A stretch of DNA of 64,000 bases from Acidimicrobiaceae bacterium (GTDB lineage: Bacteria; Actinomycetota; Acidimicrobiia; Acidimicrobiales; RAAP-2), in NCBI GenBank assembly GCA_003161255.1, contig PMOQ01000019.1, forward strand, positions 1 through 64,000. Direction: 5' to 3'. Shown piece after piece: positions 7,737 through 16,986 of this stretch. The stretch's first letter is position 1. Each line of letters starts with the position of its first letter. The position numbers and the translations under genes were made by a program. The notes beneath the pieces are model-generated. The model did not search any database. It saw only the letters and a program-made list of their open reading frames with translations, and was not told where the DNA came from.

Positions 7737-10700
7737 TCAGGCCACCTCGGGCTGCACGTCGAAGGCCCGCCACATGCTGGCGTAACTGCCGCCGAGCGAG
7801 ACCAGCTGGTCGTGGGACCCCGTCTCGATCACCCGGCCGCCGTCGAGGACGAGGATCCGGTCCGCCCGTCGGGCCGTCTGGAGCCGGTGGGCGATGAGGA
7901 TCGTGGTCCGCCCGCTCGCGACGACGCCCATGGCCCGGTTGACCTTGGCCTCGGTGCTGAGGTCGAGGTTGGAGGTGGCCTCGTCGAGCAACAAGATGGC
8001 GGGGTCGACGAGCTGGGCCCGGGCAAGACACAGGAGCTGGCGCTGTCCGATCGAGAGCGACCGTCCCCGCTCGGAGACCGACTTCAGATAGCCCCCGACC
8101 CCGACGATGAAGTCGTGCGCACCGACGTCGCGGGCGGCGGCTTCCACCTCGGCGTCGGTGGCCTCCGATCGCCCGTAGGCGATGTTGTCGCGGATCGTGC
8201 CCCGGAAGAGGAACGGCTCCTGGGGCACGTAGCCGAGCTGGCGCCGGTACGCCCCGAGCTCGAGGCCCGTCAGCTCGAGCCCGTCCACCGTCACCCTGCC
8301 CTCTGTCGGATCGTAGAAGCGGGCGATGAGCTTCACGACGGTCGACTTCCCGGCGCCGGTCTCCCCGACGAGCGCCACCGTCTCACCCGCGCCCACCTCG
8401 AAGTCGACCCCGGCCAGTGCCTCGTTGGTGGTCCCCGAGTAGTGGAATCGGACGCCGTGGAAGGCGATCCGGCCGGTCAGGCGCTGCGGTGTGATCGCGT
8501 TCTCTGCCACCGGCGTGTCGATCGGCGTGTTCAAGACGCCGGCGATCTTGCGCAGGCCAGCCGTGGCCTGCTGGTAGGTGTCGAAGACCTGGGAGAGCTG
8601 CTGGACCGGGGCGAACAGGAGGGTCAGATACAGCAGGAACGCCGTCAGGCTGCCGATGCTGAGGGTCCCGGCCTTGAACTCCTGGCTGCCCACGCCGAGC
8701 ACGATCAGGATCGCGATGTTCCCCATGAACGTCGCGAAGGTGAAGTAGATCGACGAGACCTTCAGCGAACGCAGCCCGGCATCGCGGTACCCGGCGGTCA
8801 GGCCGAGGAACGTCCGGTTGTTGTGCGTCTCTCGACGGAACGCCTGGGTGACCCGGACCCCCGAGATGTTCTCCTGGAGGTCGGCGTTGACCGCCGAGAT
8901 CCGGTCCCGCTGGCGGTCATAGGCGCGGGTCGACTGGATCCGGAACCACACGGTCCCGATCGCGAGCGGGGGAACGACGGTCAGCACGATCAGGATCAGG
9001 TGGGTGTTCCTGGTGGCGAGGATCACGATGACGCCGGCGAACTGCACCACGTAGACGAGCGCGTTCAGCAATCCCGACTGGAGCAGCTGGGACAGCGTGT
9101 CGACATCCGACGTCATGCGGGTCAGGATCCGACCGGTCATCTCGTGGTCGTAGAAGTCCATCCCGAGGCGTTGGAGGTGGGCGAAGATCCGCACCCGCAT
9201 GGAATACAGCATCCGCTCGGACGTCCGTCCGGTCCAGAACGTCTCCGCCCACATGTCGGCCCAGTCGAGCATGGTGACCCCGAAGAAGAGGCCGGACAGG
9301 AGCCAGAGCACCGACTCCTCGTGGTGCAGCAGGACGCTGTTCACCGCGGTGCCGGTGAACGACGGGCCGACCAGACCCGCGGCGGCGTCCAAGATCACCA
9401 GGAAGACCCCGACGGCGAGTTGGGGCAGGAACGGCCGCAGGAATGCCGTGAACCTGAAGGGCTGGCGGAGCTTTTGGCTGTCAAGGGCGAGGTGCGGCTC
9501 CGGCTCGTCGACCACCGGTGGCAGTGCCTCGATGGCGGCGAGGAGCTCGGGAGTGGGCGGCGCGGACAGCCCGGCCCGCATGCCGCCACCCATGCCCCGG
9601 CCACCGCCGCCCATTCCGGCCGTGCCGCCCATGGTGGCGACGCCCGGCGTCCCTCCGTTGGCGGAGGAGGTGAGGGATGTCGTGGTCTGGAACAGGGCTG
9701 CGCCACCAACCTCCTCACTTGCCCACGCTGCCGGCGTGATCGGGACGATCGAGTCCTCTTCGGTGGCGGCCACCCTCGGCTCGACGCCCTCGCCTTCGGC
9801 GTCCTCGCCCGGGCCCGCGAGGAGGTCCGAGTACAGCGGGCACCGGTCCATGAGCTCGATGTGGGTCCCGGAGTCGACGACCTTTCCCCCATCGAGGACG
9901 ACGATCCGGTCGGCCAGATGCAGCGTCGATCGCCGGTGGGCGACGAGGATGGTGGTGCGGCCGACCATCAGCCGGCGCAGGGTCGCGTGGATCTCCTCTT
10001 CGACCCGGCTGTCGATGGACGAGGTGGCATCGTCGAGGAGCAAGATCCTCGGGTCGGTGAGCAGCGCTCTGGCCAGCGTGATCCGTTGCCGCTGTCCGCC
10101 CGACAAGAGCAGGCCCCGTTCTCCCACGATCGTGTCGTAACCGTCGGGCAGATCCATGACGAAACGATGGGCCTCGGCCGCCCTGGCGGCGGCCTCGATC
10201 TGGGCGTCGGTCGCGTCCGGGCGGCCGTAGGCGATGTTGGACCGGACGGTGTCGGAGAACAAGAAGCTGTCCTCGAACACGACGCCGATCTGTCGGCGCA
10301 GTGAATCGAACGTGACGTCACGGACATCAATCCCGTCGACCTGCACCGAGCCCTGCTGGACGTCGTAGAAGCGGGGGAGGAGCAAGCCGACGGTCGACTT
10401 GCCCGAGCCCGACGAACCGACCAGCGCGACGGTCTCGCCCGCGCCGACCTGGAGGTCGAACCCGTCCAGGACGGGCTCGGAACGGAGGTAGCCGAACGAG
10501 ACGTTGTTGAAGCTGATCCGGCCGTCGAGCGATGTGAGCTCGATCGCATCGGGGCTCTCGACGACGTCGGGCAGGGAGTCGAGCAGCTCGAGCACGCGTT
10601 CTGCGCCCGCCCGGGCTTGCTGTGCGACCACGAGCACCCCGGCCATCTGGCGTGAAGGCGACATCAGCTGGGTCAGGTAGCTGAAGAAGGCCACGAGCGT

Positions 10701-11630
10701 GCCGACGGTGACCCTCCCGTCGAAGACCAGCCAACCCCCGAGTGCCAGCACCGCCACCTGGCCGAGCGCTGGAATGGTCTGCAGCGTGGACGTCCGCCGG
10801 GACCGTAGGCGCCAGTTGCGCATCCTCGACCCGTACAGGGAACCGAGGGCGCCAACGACCCGCGAAAGCTCCCGGCTCTCCTGGCCAAATCCCTTCACCA
10901 CGCGGACACCGCTGACCGAGTCGTCCACGGTCCCGACCATCTCGGCCATGCGGGCCTGCATCTCCCAGCTCGACGGGTAGACGACCCGGCGCATGCGGAA
11001 CGCAAGCAGGAACATCAGAGGCATCAGGGGCACGACGACGGCCGTCAGAATCAACGACAGGTGGACCATGATCACAACGGCGAGGAGGAACTGCAGCACG
11101 TTGGCCAGCACGAGGGGCAGCTGGGTGAGCAACGACCGAATCAAGACGAGGTCCGAGTTGGTCCGCGACACGAGTTGACCGGTCTGGAGCTGGTCGTGGC
11201 GTGCGAAGTCGAGACCCTGCAGATGGCCGAAGACGGTGTTGCGCAGGTCGTAATCGATGTCCCAGCTCACCCTGCCCGCACTGAAACGGCGGATGCCACT
11301 GAAGATGAACTGCATGAGAAACACACCGCCCATGAGAAGGAGCAGTGGTTCGATCCGGTATCGGTGATGGAGGATGGCGCTGTCGATGACCACCTTTTGC
11401 AGGTACGGGGTGATCGCCAGCGTGGCCGATGACACGACCGATGCGATCAGCGCGATCGCGACGACCCTGCGGTGGGCCCACCAGAGGGGAGAAAGGCGGC
11501 GGATCCAACCGCCCGCCTCGGCCCCGAGGGGGCGGGTCTGGGTGCCCCGGTGGCCGGAGCCACCGGCCGCACCTCCCGAACCGTTCGCGGACGGGTCGGG
11601 AGCCGTTACGGCGTCGGCAATCGATTGCAT
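7737..11630 (-). CDS. Fused heterodimer-type ABC exporter (TMD-NBD-TMD-NBD)
   Basis: A 1297-residue single polypeptide containing two complete ABC-exporter halves, each with a six-helix membrane domain and an ATPase domain. NBD1 has Walker A GSSGSGKST (about residue 407), signature LSGGQ (about 510) and Walker B LLLDDATS (about 530). NBD2 has GETGAGKST (about 1091), signature LSIGQ (about 1195) and LLLDEATS (about 1213). NBD1 thus has Asp for the catalytic Glu, and its partner signature in NBD2 is non-canonical. This is the paired degeneracy seen in asymmetric heterodimeric exporters. The halves are joined by a flexible linker containing the Gly/Met-rich MGGTAGMGGGGRGMGGG. It lies downstream of marR and a VOC gene, suggesting drug or lipid export under MarR control. 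Confidence 0.93.
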   Translation of the reverse strand: MQSIADAVTAPDPSANGSGGAAGGSGHRGTQTRPLGAEAGGWIRRLSPLWWAHRRVVAIALIASVVSSATLAITPYLQKVVIDSAILHHRYRIEPLLLLMGGVFLMQFIFSGIRRFSAGRVSWDIDYDLRNTVFGHLQGLDFARHDQLQTGQLVSRTNSDLVLIRSLLTQLPLVLANVLQFLLAVVIMVHLSLILTAVVVPLMPLMFLLAFRMRRVVYPSSWEMQARMAEMVGTVDDSVSGVRVVKGFGQESRELSRVVGALGSLYGSRMRNWRLRSRRTSTLQTIPALGQVAVLALGGWLVFDGRVTVGTLVAFFSYLTQLMSPSRQMAGVLVVAQQARAGAERVLELLDSLPDVVESPDAIELTSLDGRISFNNVSFGYLRSEPVLDGFDLQVGAGETVALVGSSGSGKSTVGLLLPRFYDVQQGSVQVDGIDVRDVTFDSLRRQIGVVFEDSFLFSDTVRSNIAYGRPDATDAQIEAAARAAEAHRFVMDLPDGYDTIVGERGLLLSGGQRQRITLARALLTDPRILLLDDATSSIDSRVEEEIHATLRRLMVGRTTILVAHRRSTLHLADRIVVLDGGKVVDSGTHIELMDRCPLYSDLLAGPGEDAEGEGVEPRVAATEEDSIVPITPAAWASEEVGGAALFQTTTSLTSSANGGTPGVATMGGTAGMGGGGRGMGGGMRAGLSAPPTPELLAAIEALPPVVDEPEPHLALDSQKLRQPFRFTAFLRPFLPQLAVGVFLVILDAAAGLVGPSFTGTAVNSVLLHHEESVLWLLSGLFFGVTMLDWADMWAETFWTGRTSERMLYSMRVRIFAHLQRLGMDFYDHEMTGRILTRMTSDVDTLSQLLQSGLLNALVYVVQFAGVIVILATRNTHLILIVLTVVPPLAIGTVWFRIQSTRAYDRQRDRISAVNADLQENISGVRVTQAFRRETHNNRTFLGLTAGYRDAGLRSLKVSSIYFTFATFMGNIAILIVLGVGSQEFKAGTLSIGSLTAFLLYLTLLFAPVQQLSQVFDTYQQATAGLRKIAGVLNTPIDTPVAENAITPQRLTGRIAFHGVRFHYSGTTNEALAGVDFEVGAGETVALVGETGAGKSTVVKLIARFYDPTEGRVTVDGLELTGLELGAYRRQLGYVPQEPFLFRGTIRDNIAYGRSEATDAEVEAAARDVGAHDFIVGVGGYLKSVSERGRSLSIGQRQLLCLARAQLVDPAILLLDEATSNLDLSTEAKVNRAMGVVASGRTTILIAHRLQTARRADRILVLDGGRVIETGSHDQLVSLGGSYASMWRAFDVQPEVA

Positions 11631-11645
11631 GTCGGACGTGAAGTG

Positions 11646-11660
11646 TAGTTGGTCGAACTA
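11646..11660. promoter_or_regulatory. Inverted repeat upstream of the ABC exporter gene
   Basis: TAGTT-GGTCG-AACTA is a perfect 5-bp inverted repeat with a 5-nt spacer, 15 bp ahead of the exporter start on the minus strand. The position and size suit a MarR- or TetR-type operator overlapping a promoter. Binding by the MarR protein encoded two genes upstream is inferred only. Confidence 0.4.
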
Positions 11661-11773
11661 TTCGATTGCCTAATCAGTTTGGCCACCCACCGATCCTGGG
11701 TGCGACGTCGGCGCCGTTCCAGCTCGTCTCCGATGAGACGGATCGACGGCAGGCCGACGCCAGCGTGCGCGCC

Positions 11774-12169
11774 TCAACGGCCGGGTAGCGGTGAGCCGAA
11801 TCGGATGAGATTGCCGTCCGGGTCGACGTGGCTGCCCTCGCGCAGTCCGTACGGTGTGTCGGCGGGGAGCCGCGTCATCCCGGCGATTCCGGGGGCCCGC
11901 CATTCGGTCGCTAGCGCATCGGCGTCGTCGACATAGAGGTACGTCATCGCAGTGTGCGCTCCGTGCTCGTGGGCACCGCCGTCCGCGTGTTCATGATTCG
12001 AAATCTCGACGAAGTGGAGTCCGACCTCGTCGCGATCGGCGAACCCGTACTGCTCGCCACCCTCGTAAGAGTTGACCTCGAACCCGAGCGACGCATAATG
12101 ATCGAGCGCCCGTCCGATGTCCTTGACCGGGAGGATCGGGCTGATGCTCTTGAATCGGACCTGGCTCAT
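11774..12169 (-). CDS. VOC (glyoxalase/bleomycin-resistance fold) protein
   Basis: A 131-residue vicinal-oxygen-chelate fold protein. SPILPVKDIGRALDHYASLG is the typical first beta-alpha unit, and DPDGNLIRFGSP at the C-terminus is the classic DPDGN motif with a downstream strand. Members are dioxygenases, glyoxalases or drug-binding proteins. A His-rich loop, NHEHADGGAHEHGAH, near residues 58-72 is unusual and could bind metal. Its ATG overlaps the marR stop in an ATGA arrangement, so it is translationally coupled to the regulator. Drug binding is plausible given the exporter downstream. Confidence 0.85.
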   Translation of the reverse strand: MSQVRFKSISPILPVKDIGRALDHYASLGFEVNSYEGGEQYGFADRDEVGLHFVEISNHEHADGGAHEHGAHTAMTYLYVDDADALATEWRAPGIAGMTRLPADTPYGLREGSHVDPDGNLIRFGSPLPGR

Positions 12170-12624
12170 GCGTCCTCCTCGGTCTTCTCTTTGATCTCGG
12201 CGAGTGCGGCCAGCCCAAGCCGAAGGCCCGACATCTGTGCCGACGTGATCATCGCGGACAGCTGGGCATCGATGGCCCGCGTCCCCGCTTCGATCGCGAC
12301 GGCGGCGGCCCTCCCCCTCTCGGTGAGCTCGATCGTCATCCGTCGGCGGTCGTCGGGGTTGACGTCGCGTACGAGGTATCCCCGCAGCACGAGGGTGTCG
12401 ATCAGCTGGCTGGCCGCCTGCTTGGTCACCCCGAGTCCACGGATCATGTCGACCGCCGGCCCGTCGTGGTTGGCCATGCCGCCGAGAACGAAGGCCCCAT
12501 TGCGCGGCAGGTCGTCGAACCCGGCTGCGACGAGCTCGGCGCGGATCGATTGCGCGTAGCTGCCCCGGGCGCCGCGAAGAAGGGCTGGGATCACGACATC
12601 CTCGGGCGGGGGATTGCGGGGCAT
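12166..12624 (-). CDS. MarR-family transcriptional regulator
   Basis: A 152-residue MarR-type winged-helix protein. GLGVTKQAASQLIDTLVLRG (about residues 64-83) is the recognition helix, and DVNPDDRRRMTIELTERG is the signature wing. It starts with ATG at 12624 and overlaps the VOC gene by 4 nt. Its upstream region (12655-12675) has overlapping GTCAA/TTGAC repeats suited to autoregulation. The natural regulon is likely the VOC gene and the large ABC exporter that follow in the same direction. Confidence 0.92.
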   Translation of the reverse strand: MPRNPPPEDVVIPALLRGARGSYAQSIRAELVAAGFDDLPRNGAFVLGGMANHDGPAVDMIRGLGVTKQAASQLIDTLVLRGYLVRDVNPDDRRRMTIELTERGRAAAVAIEAGTRAIDAQLSAMITSAQMSGLRLGLAALAEIKEKTEEDA

Positions 12625-12654
12625 GCGGGCAGGCTAGGCGCCGGCCTTCAGTTA

Positions 12655-12675
12655 GTCAATCAACTTGACAGTCAA
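12655..12675. promoter_or_regulatory. Candidate MarR operator (GTCAA/TTGAC repeats)
   Basis: GTCAA (12655-12659), TTGAC (12665-12669) and GTCAA (12671-12675) form two overlapping inverted repeats in the 54-bp space between the phosphotransferase gene and marR. They lie 31-51 bp upstream of the marR start, the usual placement for an autoregulated MarR gene. Confidence 0.45.
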
Positions 12676-12678
12676 CCT

Positions 12679-13665
12679 TCAGGGGTGGTCCCACAGGGGG
12701 GCGAGGTCGGTGGCACCTTCGACCAACAACCGCCTCCCGAGGGCGCGGGCACGGTTTGCCTGCTCGGGATCGAAGTAGTCGACCGGGGACTTGCCGTCGA
12801 CTCGGGCGAGCAGCAGGCACGCGGCCTGCGGCACCAGGTCGTGGTGGTCAGCGCCGAGGATCGATCGCTCTGCGTACGCGTCGAGAAACAACCGGGCGCA
12901 CGTTTCGTAGAGGTGCGCCTCGCCGGGTCGGTGGATCGCCTTGCACACGAGGTGCGATACCAGGAACGCCAGATCGAAGGTGGGATCGCCGATGTGGGCG
13001 ATCTCCCAGTCGAGAACCCAGAACGAGCCCTCGCTCACCAGCACGTTCTTCGGAGAGAAGTCTCCGTGAACGAGGCAGATCGCCCGCTGCATCATCCGAT
13101 CGACGATCCGGTCGATCAACGCCTCGAGGTCTCGGTGGACCTCACCGACCCGTTTGAAGAACGGCGCGACCCGCAGCTCGACGAAGTAGCGGCGGTCGCC
13201 GAATCGGCGAAACGCATCGGGATCGGAGCCGCTCGCCGAATGCCAGTCCGCCAGGGCCGAGCCGAGGGAACGACCCACATCCGGGTCGATGTTCCCGTCC
13301 AGCAACGCGGACTTCCAATTGACCATCTCGGGCGCCGCTGCGGTCATCACAATGACGAGGTTCACGTCGTCAACGTCGACGATCTTGGGCGCGTTCTCGG
13401 GCCGGATGGTGCGCGCGTAGCTCGTCGCGTCCGCCTCGACGACGATCCGGGACGGCGACGACAGCCACTCTTGGGCGACTCGGAGTCGTGGGAGCGCCCA
13501 CTTCACGACGAATCGGCGGCCGCCAACGGTGAGGGCGAACACGTCGGCTGAGACTCCGCCCGACAGCTCGACGACGGTCGCCCCGTCGGCGGATCCGACG
13601 ACGCCCTGTTCGACGAGCCGAGTGAGGACCCGGTCGATCCGCGGGTCGCTCGGCGCGTCTGGCAT
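12679..13665 (-). CDS. Aminoglycoside-phosphotransferase-fold kinase
   Basis: A 328-residue protein of the APH/choline-kinase-like fold. The catalytic loop is CLVHGDFSPKNVLV (Asp and Asn of the Brenner motif, about residue 197) and the metal-binding segment is WVLDWEIAHIGDPTFDLA. An N-terminal VVKWA supplies the nucleotide-anchoring Lys. Actinobacteria carry many such kinases of unknown substrate, so no antibiotic-resistance claim is warranted. It is divergent from the acyl-CoA synthetase gene across 285 bp, which probably holds both promoters. It might share transcripts with marR downstream. Confidence 0.85.
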   Translation of the reverse strand: MPDAPSDPRIDRVLTRLVEQGVVGSADGATVVELSGGVSADVFALTVGGRRFVVKWALPRLRVAQEWLSSPSRIVVEADATSYARTIRPENAPKIVDVDDVNLVIVMTAAAPEMVNWKSALLDGNIDPDVGRSLGSALADWHSASGSDPDAFRRFGDRRYFVELRVAPFFKRVGEVHRDLEALIDRIVDRMMQRAICLVHGDFSPKNVLVSEGSFWVLDWEIAHIGDPTFDLAFLVSHLVCKAIHRPGEAHLYETCARLFLDAYAERSILGADHHDLVPQAACLLLARVDGKSPVDYFDPEQANRARALGRRLLVEGATDLAPLWDHP

Positions 13666-13950
13666 TTCCGGCTCCCTCTTCGCTACGTCCGAGACCCGAC
13701 GCTGCGGCGCAAAGCCGTGCTGTCGGGGGACCCGGGGGTCGGACGGACGCTATCCCACATCGCTTTCAACCCATCCCCGAGGAAGTGCCGGCAACCGCCT
13801 GCAACCGTGTCGCGAACTGTCGTTACTCATGCCACTCACCGATCGGTCAGGACAGCACATCGATCGAGTTTGTGTCGAGCGCCTGTGGTAAAAGTGCCGC
13901 GACGCCTCGCGCTCGGAGTGCCGTCGGATGAGCGAAGCGTTGGGGGGGAC

Positions 13951-15525
13951 ATGGGGATCTCGCACTGGGGTCTGGCCGAGGTGGTCCGCACGCACGGGAG
14001 AGATCGGCCGGGGTCACCGGCCATCACGTACGGCAGCGAGGTCACCACGTGGAGTCGCCTTGACGAGCGATCGAGCCTGGTCGCCGACGCCCTTATTGGG
14101 CTCGGCGTAGGCGCGGGGGACCGCATCGGCTTCGTCGGAAAGAACACGCCCGAGTACTTCGAGCTGCTCTTCGGGGCCGCGAAGGTCGGCGCGGTCATGG
14201 TGGCGATCAACTGGCGGCTCAAGTCGGCCGAGATCCAGTTCATCGCTGACGACGCCGGAGCGAAGGTGCTCGTCGTCGGTGAGGATTTCACAGGGGTTGT
14301 CGGCGAACTACGAGAGACACGCGTGACCCCGAGCACCTACATGGTGCTCGGATCATCCGAGGTGGCCGGGGCCTTGCCTTACGAAGACTGGCTCTCTGAT
14401 CACCAGCCGGTGGACCCGGGTCATGTGGCGGAGCCCGACGAGGTGGCGTTCCAGCTGTATACGTCCGGGACCACCGGGTTGCCCAAGGGAGCAATGCTCT
14501 CCAATGCCAACGTCGAGAGCTTGAACGCGGCCGGTGAGTCCATGTTCGGGATCAACGAGACCTCGATCAACCTGGTGGTGCTCCCGACGTTCCATATCGG
14601 GGGGGCCGGCTACGCGCTGATCGGAATGGCGCTCGGCTGCAACACGATTCTCCTGCGCGACTTCGATCCGGCCCGAGCCCTTGAGGCTCTGTCCCAACAC
14701 CGAGTGACGAACACGTTCTTCGTGCCCGCCATGCTGGCATTCATGTCCGCGGTGCCGGGGGCGTCGGACGGGGACTACTCGTCGCTCCGCTCCATCATCT
14801 ATGGAGCATCACCGATCACCGACGAGACCCTGAAGGCGGCCATGCGGACCTTCGGCTGTGACTTCTTCCAGGTATACGGATTGACCGAGACCACGGGTGC
14901 GATCACCCAACTCCGGCCGGAAGACCACGACCCCGACGGCCCGCGGTCACACCTGCTCAGGTCGGCAGGCAAACCGTTCGACTGGGTCGAGATCCGCCTC
15001 GTCGATCCCGAAACCGGCGGGGACCGGCCAACCGGGGAGGTCGGAGAGCTGTGGACCCGGTCGAGGCAGAACATGAAGGGTTACTGGAACAACGACGAAG
15101 CCACCGTAGAAGCCGTTCGGGACGACGGCTGGCTAAGAACAGGTGATGCCGGTTACCTCGACGACGATGGCTATCTCTTTCTCACCGATCGGGTGACGGA
15201 CATGATCGTCTCGGGTGGGGAGAACGTCTACCCCGCTGAGGTCGAGAACGTCCTGTCGGCCCACCCAGCGATTGCCGATGTCGCGGTTATCGGTGTGCCC
15301 GATCCAAGGTGGGGCGAGACGGCCAAGGCGGTGGTGGTGCTGAAGCCAGGGGCCAATGCCGACCCCAACGAGATCGTCGCGTTCGTGCGGGAGCGGATCG
15401 CCCACTTCAAGTGTCCAACGTCGGTCGACTTCATCGATGTCCTGCCGCGGAACCCGTCCGGCAAGGTCCTCAAGCGCGAACTGCGCGAGCCGTACTGGGA
15501 AGGCCGCGAGCGCCGAGTGGGTTAG
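13951..15525 (+). CDS. Acyl-CoA synthetase (AMP-binding family)
   Basis: A 524-residue ANL-superfamily ligase that activates a carboxylate as the acyl-AMP and then the CoA thioester. The P-loop-like motif is LYTSGTTGLPKGAML (about residues 169-183). Motif A4 is FFQVYGLTETTG, motif A5/A7 is GWLRTGDAGYLDDDGYLF, and the C-terminal catalytic Lys lies in RNPSGKVLKRELR. Residue choice resembles the long/medium-chain FadD group, but chain length is not predictable. The ATG at 13951 begins MGISHWGLAEVV, a normal N-terminus for the family; the longer upstream frame is not supported. Confidence 0.9.
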   Translation: MGISHWGLAEVVRTHGRDRPGSPAITYGSEVTTWSRLDERSSLVADALIGLGVGAGDRIGFVGKNTPEYFELLFGAAKVGAVMVAINWRLKSAEIQFIADDAGAKVLVVGEDFTGVVGELRETRVTPSTYMVLGSSEVAGALPYEDWLSDHQPVDPGHVAEPDEVAFQLYTSGTTGLPKGAMLSNANVESLNAAGESMFGINETSINLVVLPTFHIGGAGYALIGMALGCNTILLRDFDPARALEALSQHRVTNTFFVPAMLAFMSAVPGASDGDYSSLRSIIYGASPITDETLKAAMRTFGCDFFQVYGLTETTGAITQLRPEDHDPDGPRSHLLRSAGKPFDWVEIRLVDPETGGDRPTGEVGELWTRSRQNMKGYWNNDEATVEAVRDDGWLRTGDAGYLDDDGYLFLTDRVTDMIVSGGENVYPAEVENVLSAHPAIADVAVIGVPDPRWGETAKAVVVLKPGANADPNEIVAFVRERIAHFKCPTSVDFIDVLPRNPSGKVLKRELREPYWEGRERRVG

Positions 15526-15710
15526 CCGTATGAAGCGGCTGGCTGGGGGTCATCGACAGCTGTCGCTGGGGCGACCGGCTTAGCGCCGATCGGCAGGGCA
15601 ATCACCCTGGATCGGGTAGGCTGGAATCGTCCAATGCAGGACTACCCTGAGGTGTCCGCGGACAGGTGTCGAGCGGACCACACCAGCCCGCCGAGCCCCG
15701 AACCACTCTG

Positions 15711-16277
15711 ATGATCCACCGAAAACTCTTTGGCGCTCTGGCCGTAGTTGTCGCGCTACCACTGACCGTGGCGACGCAAATCCCGGCCAGCGCGAGCACT
15801 GTCGCGTCGGCTAGCTCGCTCGCAAAGGACCTTCTTCCGGCTTCGTACGCGAACAAGGTCGGCTTCACCAAGGTGACCGAAAATGTCACAACCTTCAATA
15901 CGGGCAAAAAGTCCTGTCCCGTCGATGCAGAAGAGGAGTTTGAGAACGCCCAGGGAAAGCTGGATCTGATCTCAGGAGCGGCCACTTGTACCACCAGCCA
16001 GGGCGCCGCCACGACTCTGAGGAGCGCGGAGTCAGCGACCTCGGCGACCTCGGCCAGTCCCCCGGAGCAACTTGGTTCTTCAGCCATCGAGCGAACCACA
16101 CCTAGCTCGGTCTATGAGATCTATTGGCTGCGGGGCCGAACCTTAGAGGTGGTGGAAATCCTCGCGGCGTCGCCCACTAGCTCGCACCACCACCGACCGA
16201 TCACCTCGGCTCAGCAGAAGATTCTGTCGAGCGCGGCCGTGGAACAGAACGGGTTGGTTGCTCGGATAACGACATGA
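15711..16277 (+). CDS. Secreted protein of unknown function with signal peptide
   Basis: A 188-residue protein not assigned to a family. The N-terminus has a textbook Sec signal peptide: positive MIHRK, a hydrophobic core FGALAVVVALPLTVA, then a probable cleavage site after ASA near residue 29. The mature part has two Cys residues (KSCPVDAEEEF and GAATCTTSQ) that could form one disulfide, and a Ser/Thr/Ala-rich middle. An ATG at 15711 is preferred over the GTG at 15666, because the longer form would bury the signal peptide behind 15 extra residues. It stands alone on its transcript. Confidence 0.65.
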   Translation: MIHRKLFGALAVVVALPLTVATQIPASASTVASASSLAKDLLPASYANKVGFTKVTENVTTFNTGKKSCPVDAEEEFENAQGKLDLISGAATCTTSQGAATTLRSAESATSATSASPPEQLGSSAIERTTPSSVYEIYWLRGRTLEVVEILAASPTSSHHHRPITSAQQKILSSAAVEQNGLVARITT

Positions 16278-16401
16278 GTTCCCCCACCGATGGTGCTCGC
16301 GTGGACACCGCCATCTTCGGCTGGGGAGCGTCCAGGGTGCCGTAGCAGTTCGGATGATCAAAACCCTTCCGGATGCTGGCTGGGCGACGCCCGCTCGGCC
16401 C

Positions 16402-16893
16402 TCAGGCGGTCGGAGTGGTGTGGGTTCCTGCGCTGCGACAAGCAGAACACCGACCTAGCACCGCGAAGTGGTGCGGGTTGACGTCAAACCCGAAACGCGA
16501 CCGGGCGGTCCGAGACAGGCCCGCGAAGAGCTCGGTGGGCGCCTCGATCGTGGCGCCGCACTCCTCACAGACCAGGTGTCCGTGCGCCCCGGCTGCCAGG
16601 TGGTACGTCGCGGGGCCATGCCCGAGATGCGAATGGACGACCACCCCGAGGCGTTCCAGTTCGTCGAGGTTTCGGTAGATGGTCGATATGTGAATGTCCG
16701 GTGCCTGGAGCTGGACAGCCGTGGCAAGCTCCTCCGCCGTGTGATGGCCCTCGACCTCGAACAGGACGCGCAGGAGGAAACGGCGCGACGAGGTAACTCG
16801 CCCGCCGTGTTTGCGTACCAGGGCTAGAGCACCCTCCACCGTGTTGGGGTCCTCCGCCAGATCAACGGCCGGCTGGTCGTGTGGCGTGCTCAC
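16402..16893 (-). CDS. Fur-family metalloregulator (Zur-like)
   Basis: A 163-residue Fur-superfamily repressor. HHTAEELATAV and ISTIYRNLDELERLGVV form the winged helix (about residues 50-85). HGHLVCEECG and LGRCSACR give two CxxC pairs for the structural zinc site, and HSHLGHGPATYHL holds regulatory-site His residues. Fur, Zur and Nur members share these features, so the metal is not certain. Its location behind an NmtR-like sensor and a His-rich peptide favours Zn or Ni. The start is taken as the GTG at 16893; an in-frame ATG at 16956 would add an Arg-rich tail not typical of the family. Confidence 0.85.
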   Translation of the reverse strand: MSTPHDQPAVDLAEDPNTVEGALALVRKHGGRVTSSRRFLLRVLFEVEGHHTAEELATAVQLQAPDIHISTIYRNLDELERLGVVVHSHLGHGPATYHLAAGAHGHLVCEECGATIEAPTELFAGLSRTARSRFGFDVNPHHFAVLGRCSACRSAGTHTTPTA

Positions 16894-16986
16894 GGCGTCA
16901 TCGTACCGAGCACGCCATCGCGACCAGCGTGACGACGTGGCTGGATTCGGCATCATTCGGACACCCCGAGGAAGGGTCCGAGCTGT

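Noticed and set aside
7710-10304. 864-codon open frame on the plus strand
   Set aside because: It lies wholly antisense to the ABC exporter, whose motifs are unmistakable. The translation is Gly/Asp/Glu/His-rich with no domain, the usual antisense artefact of high-GC codon bias.
12466-13551. 361-codon plus-strand frame opposite marR and the phosphotransferase
   Set aside because: It spans two real minus-strand genes and their intergenic region, with no domain.
12679-13665. Aminoglycoside resistance
   Set aside because: The kinase fold is real, but this family is large and diverse in Actinobacteria, and nothing in the sequence points to an antibiotic substrate.
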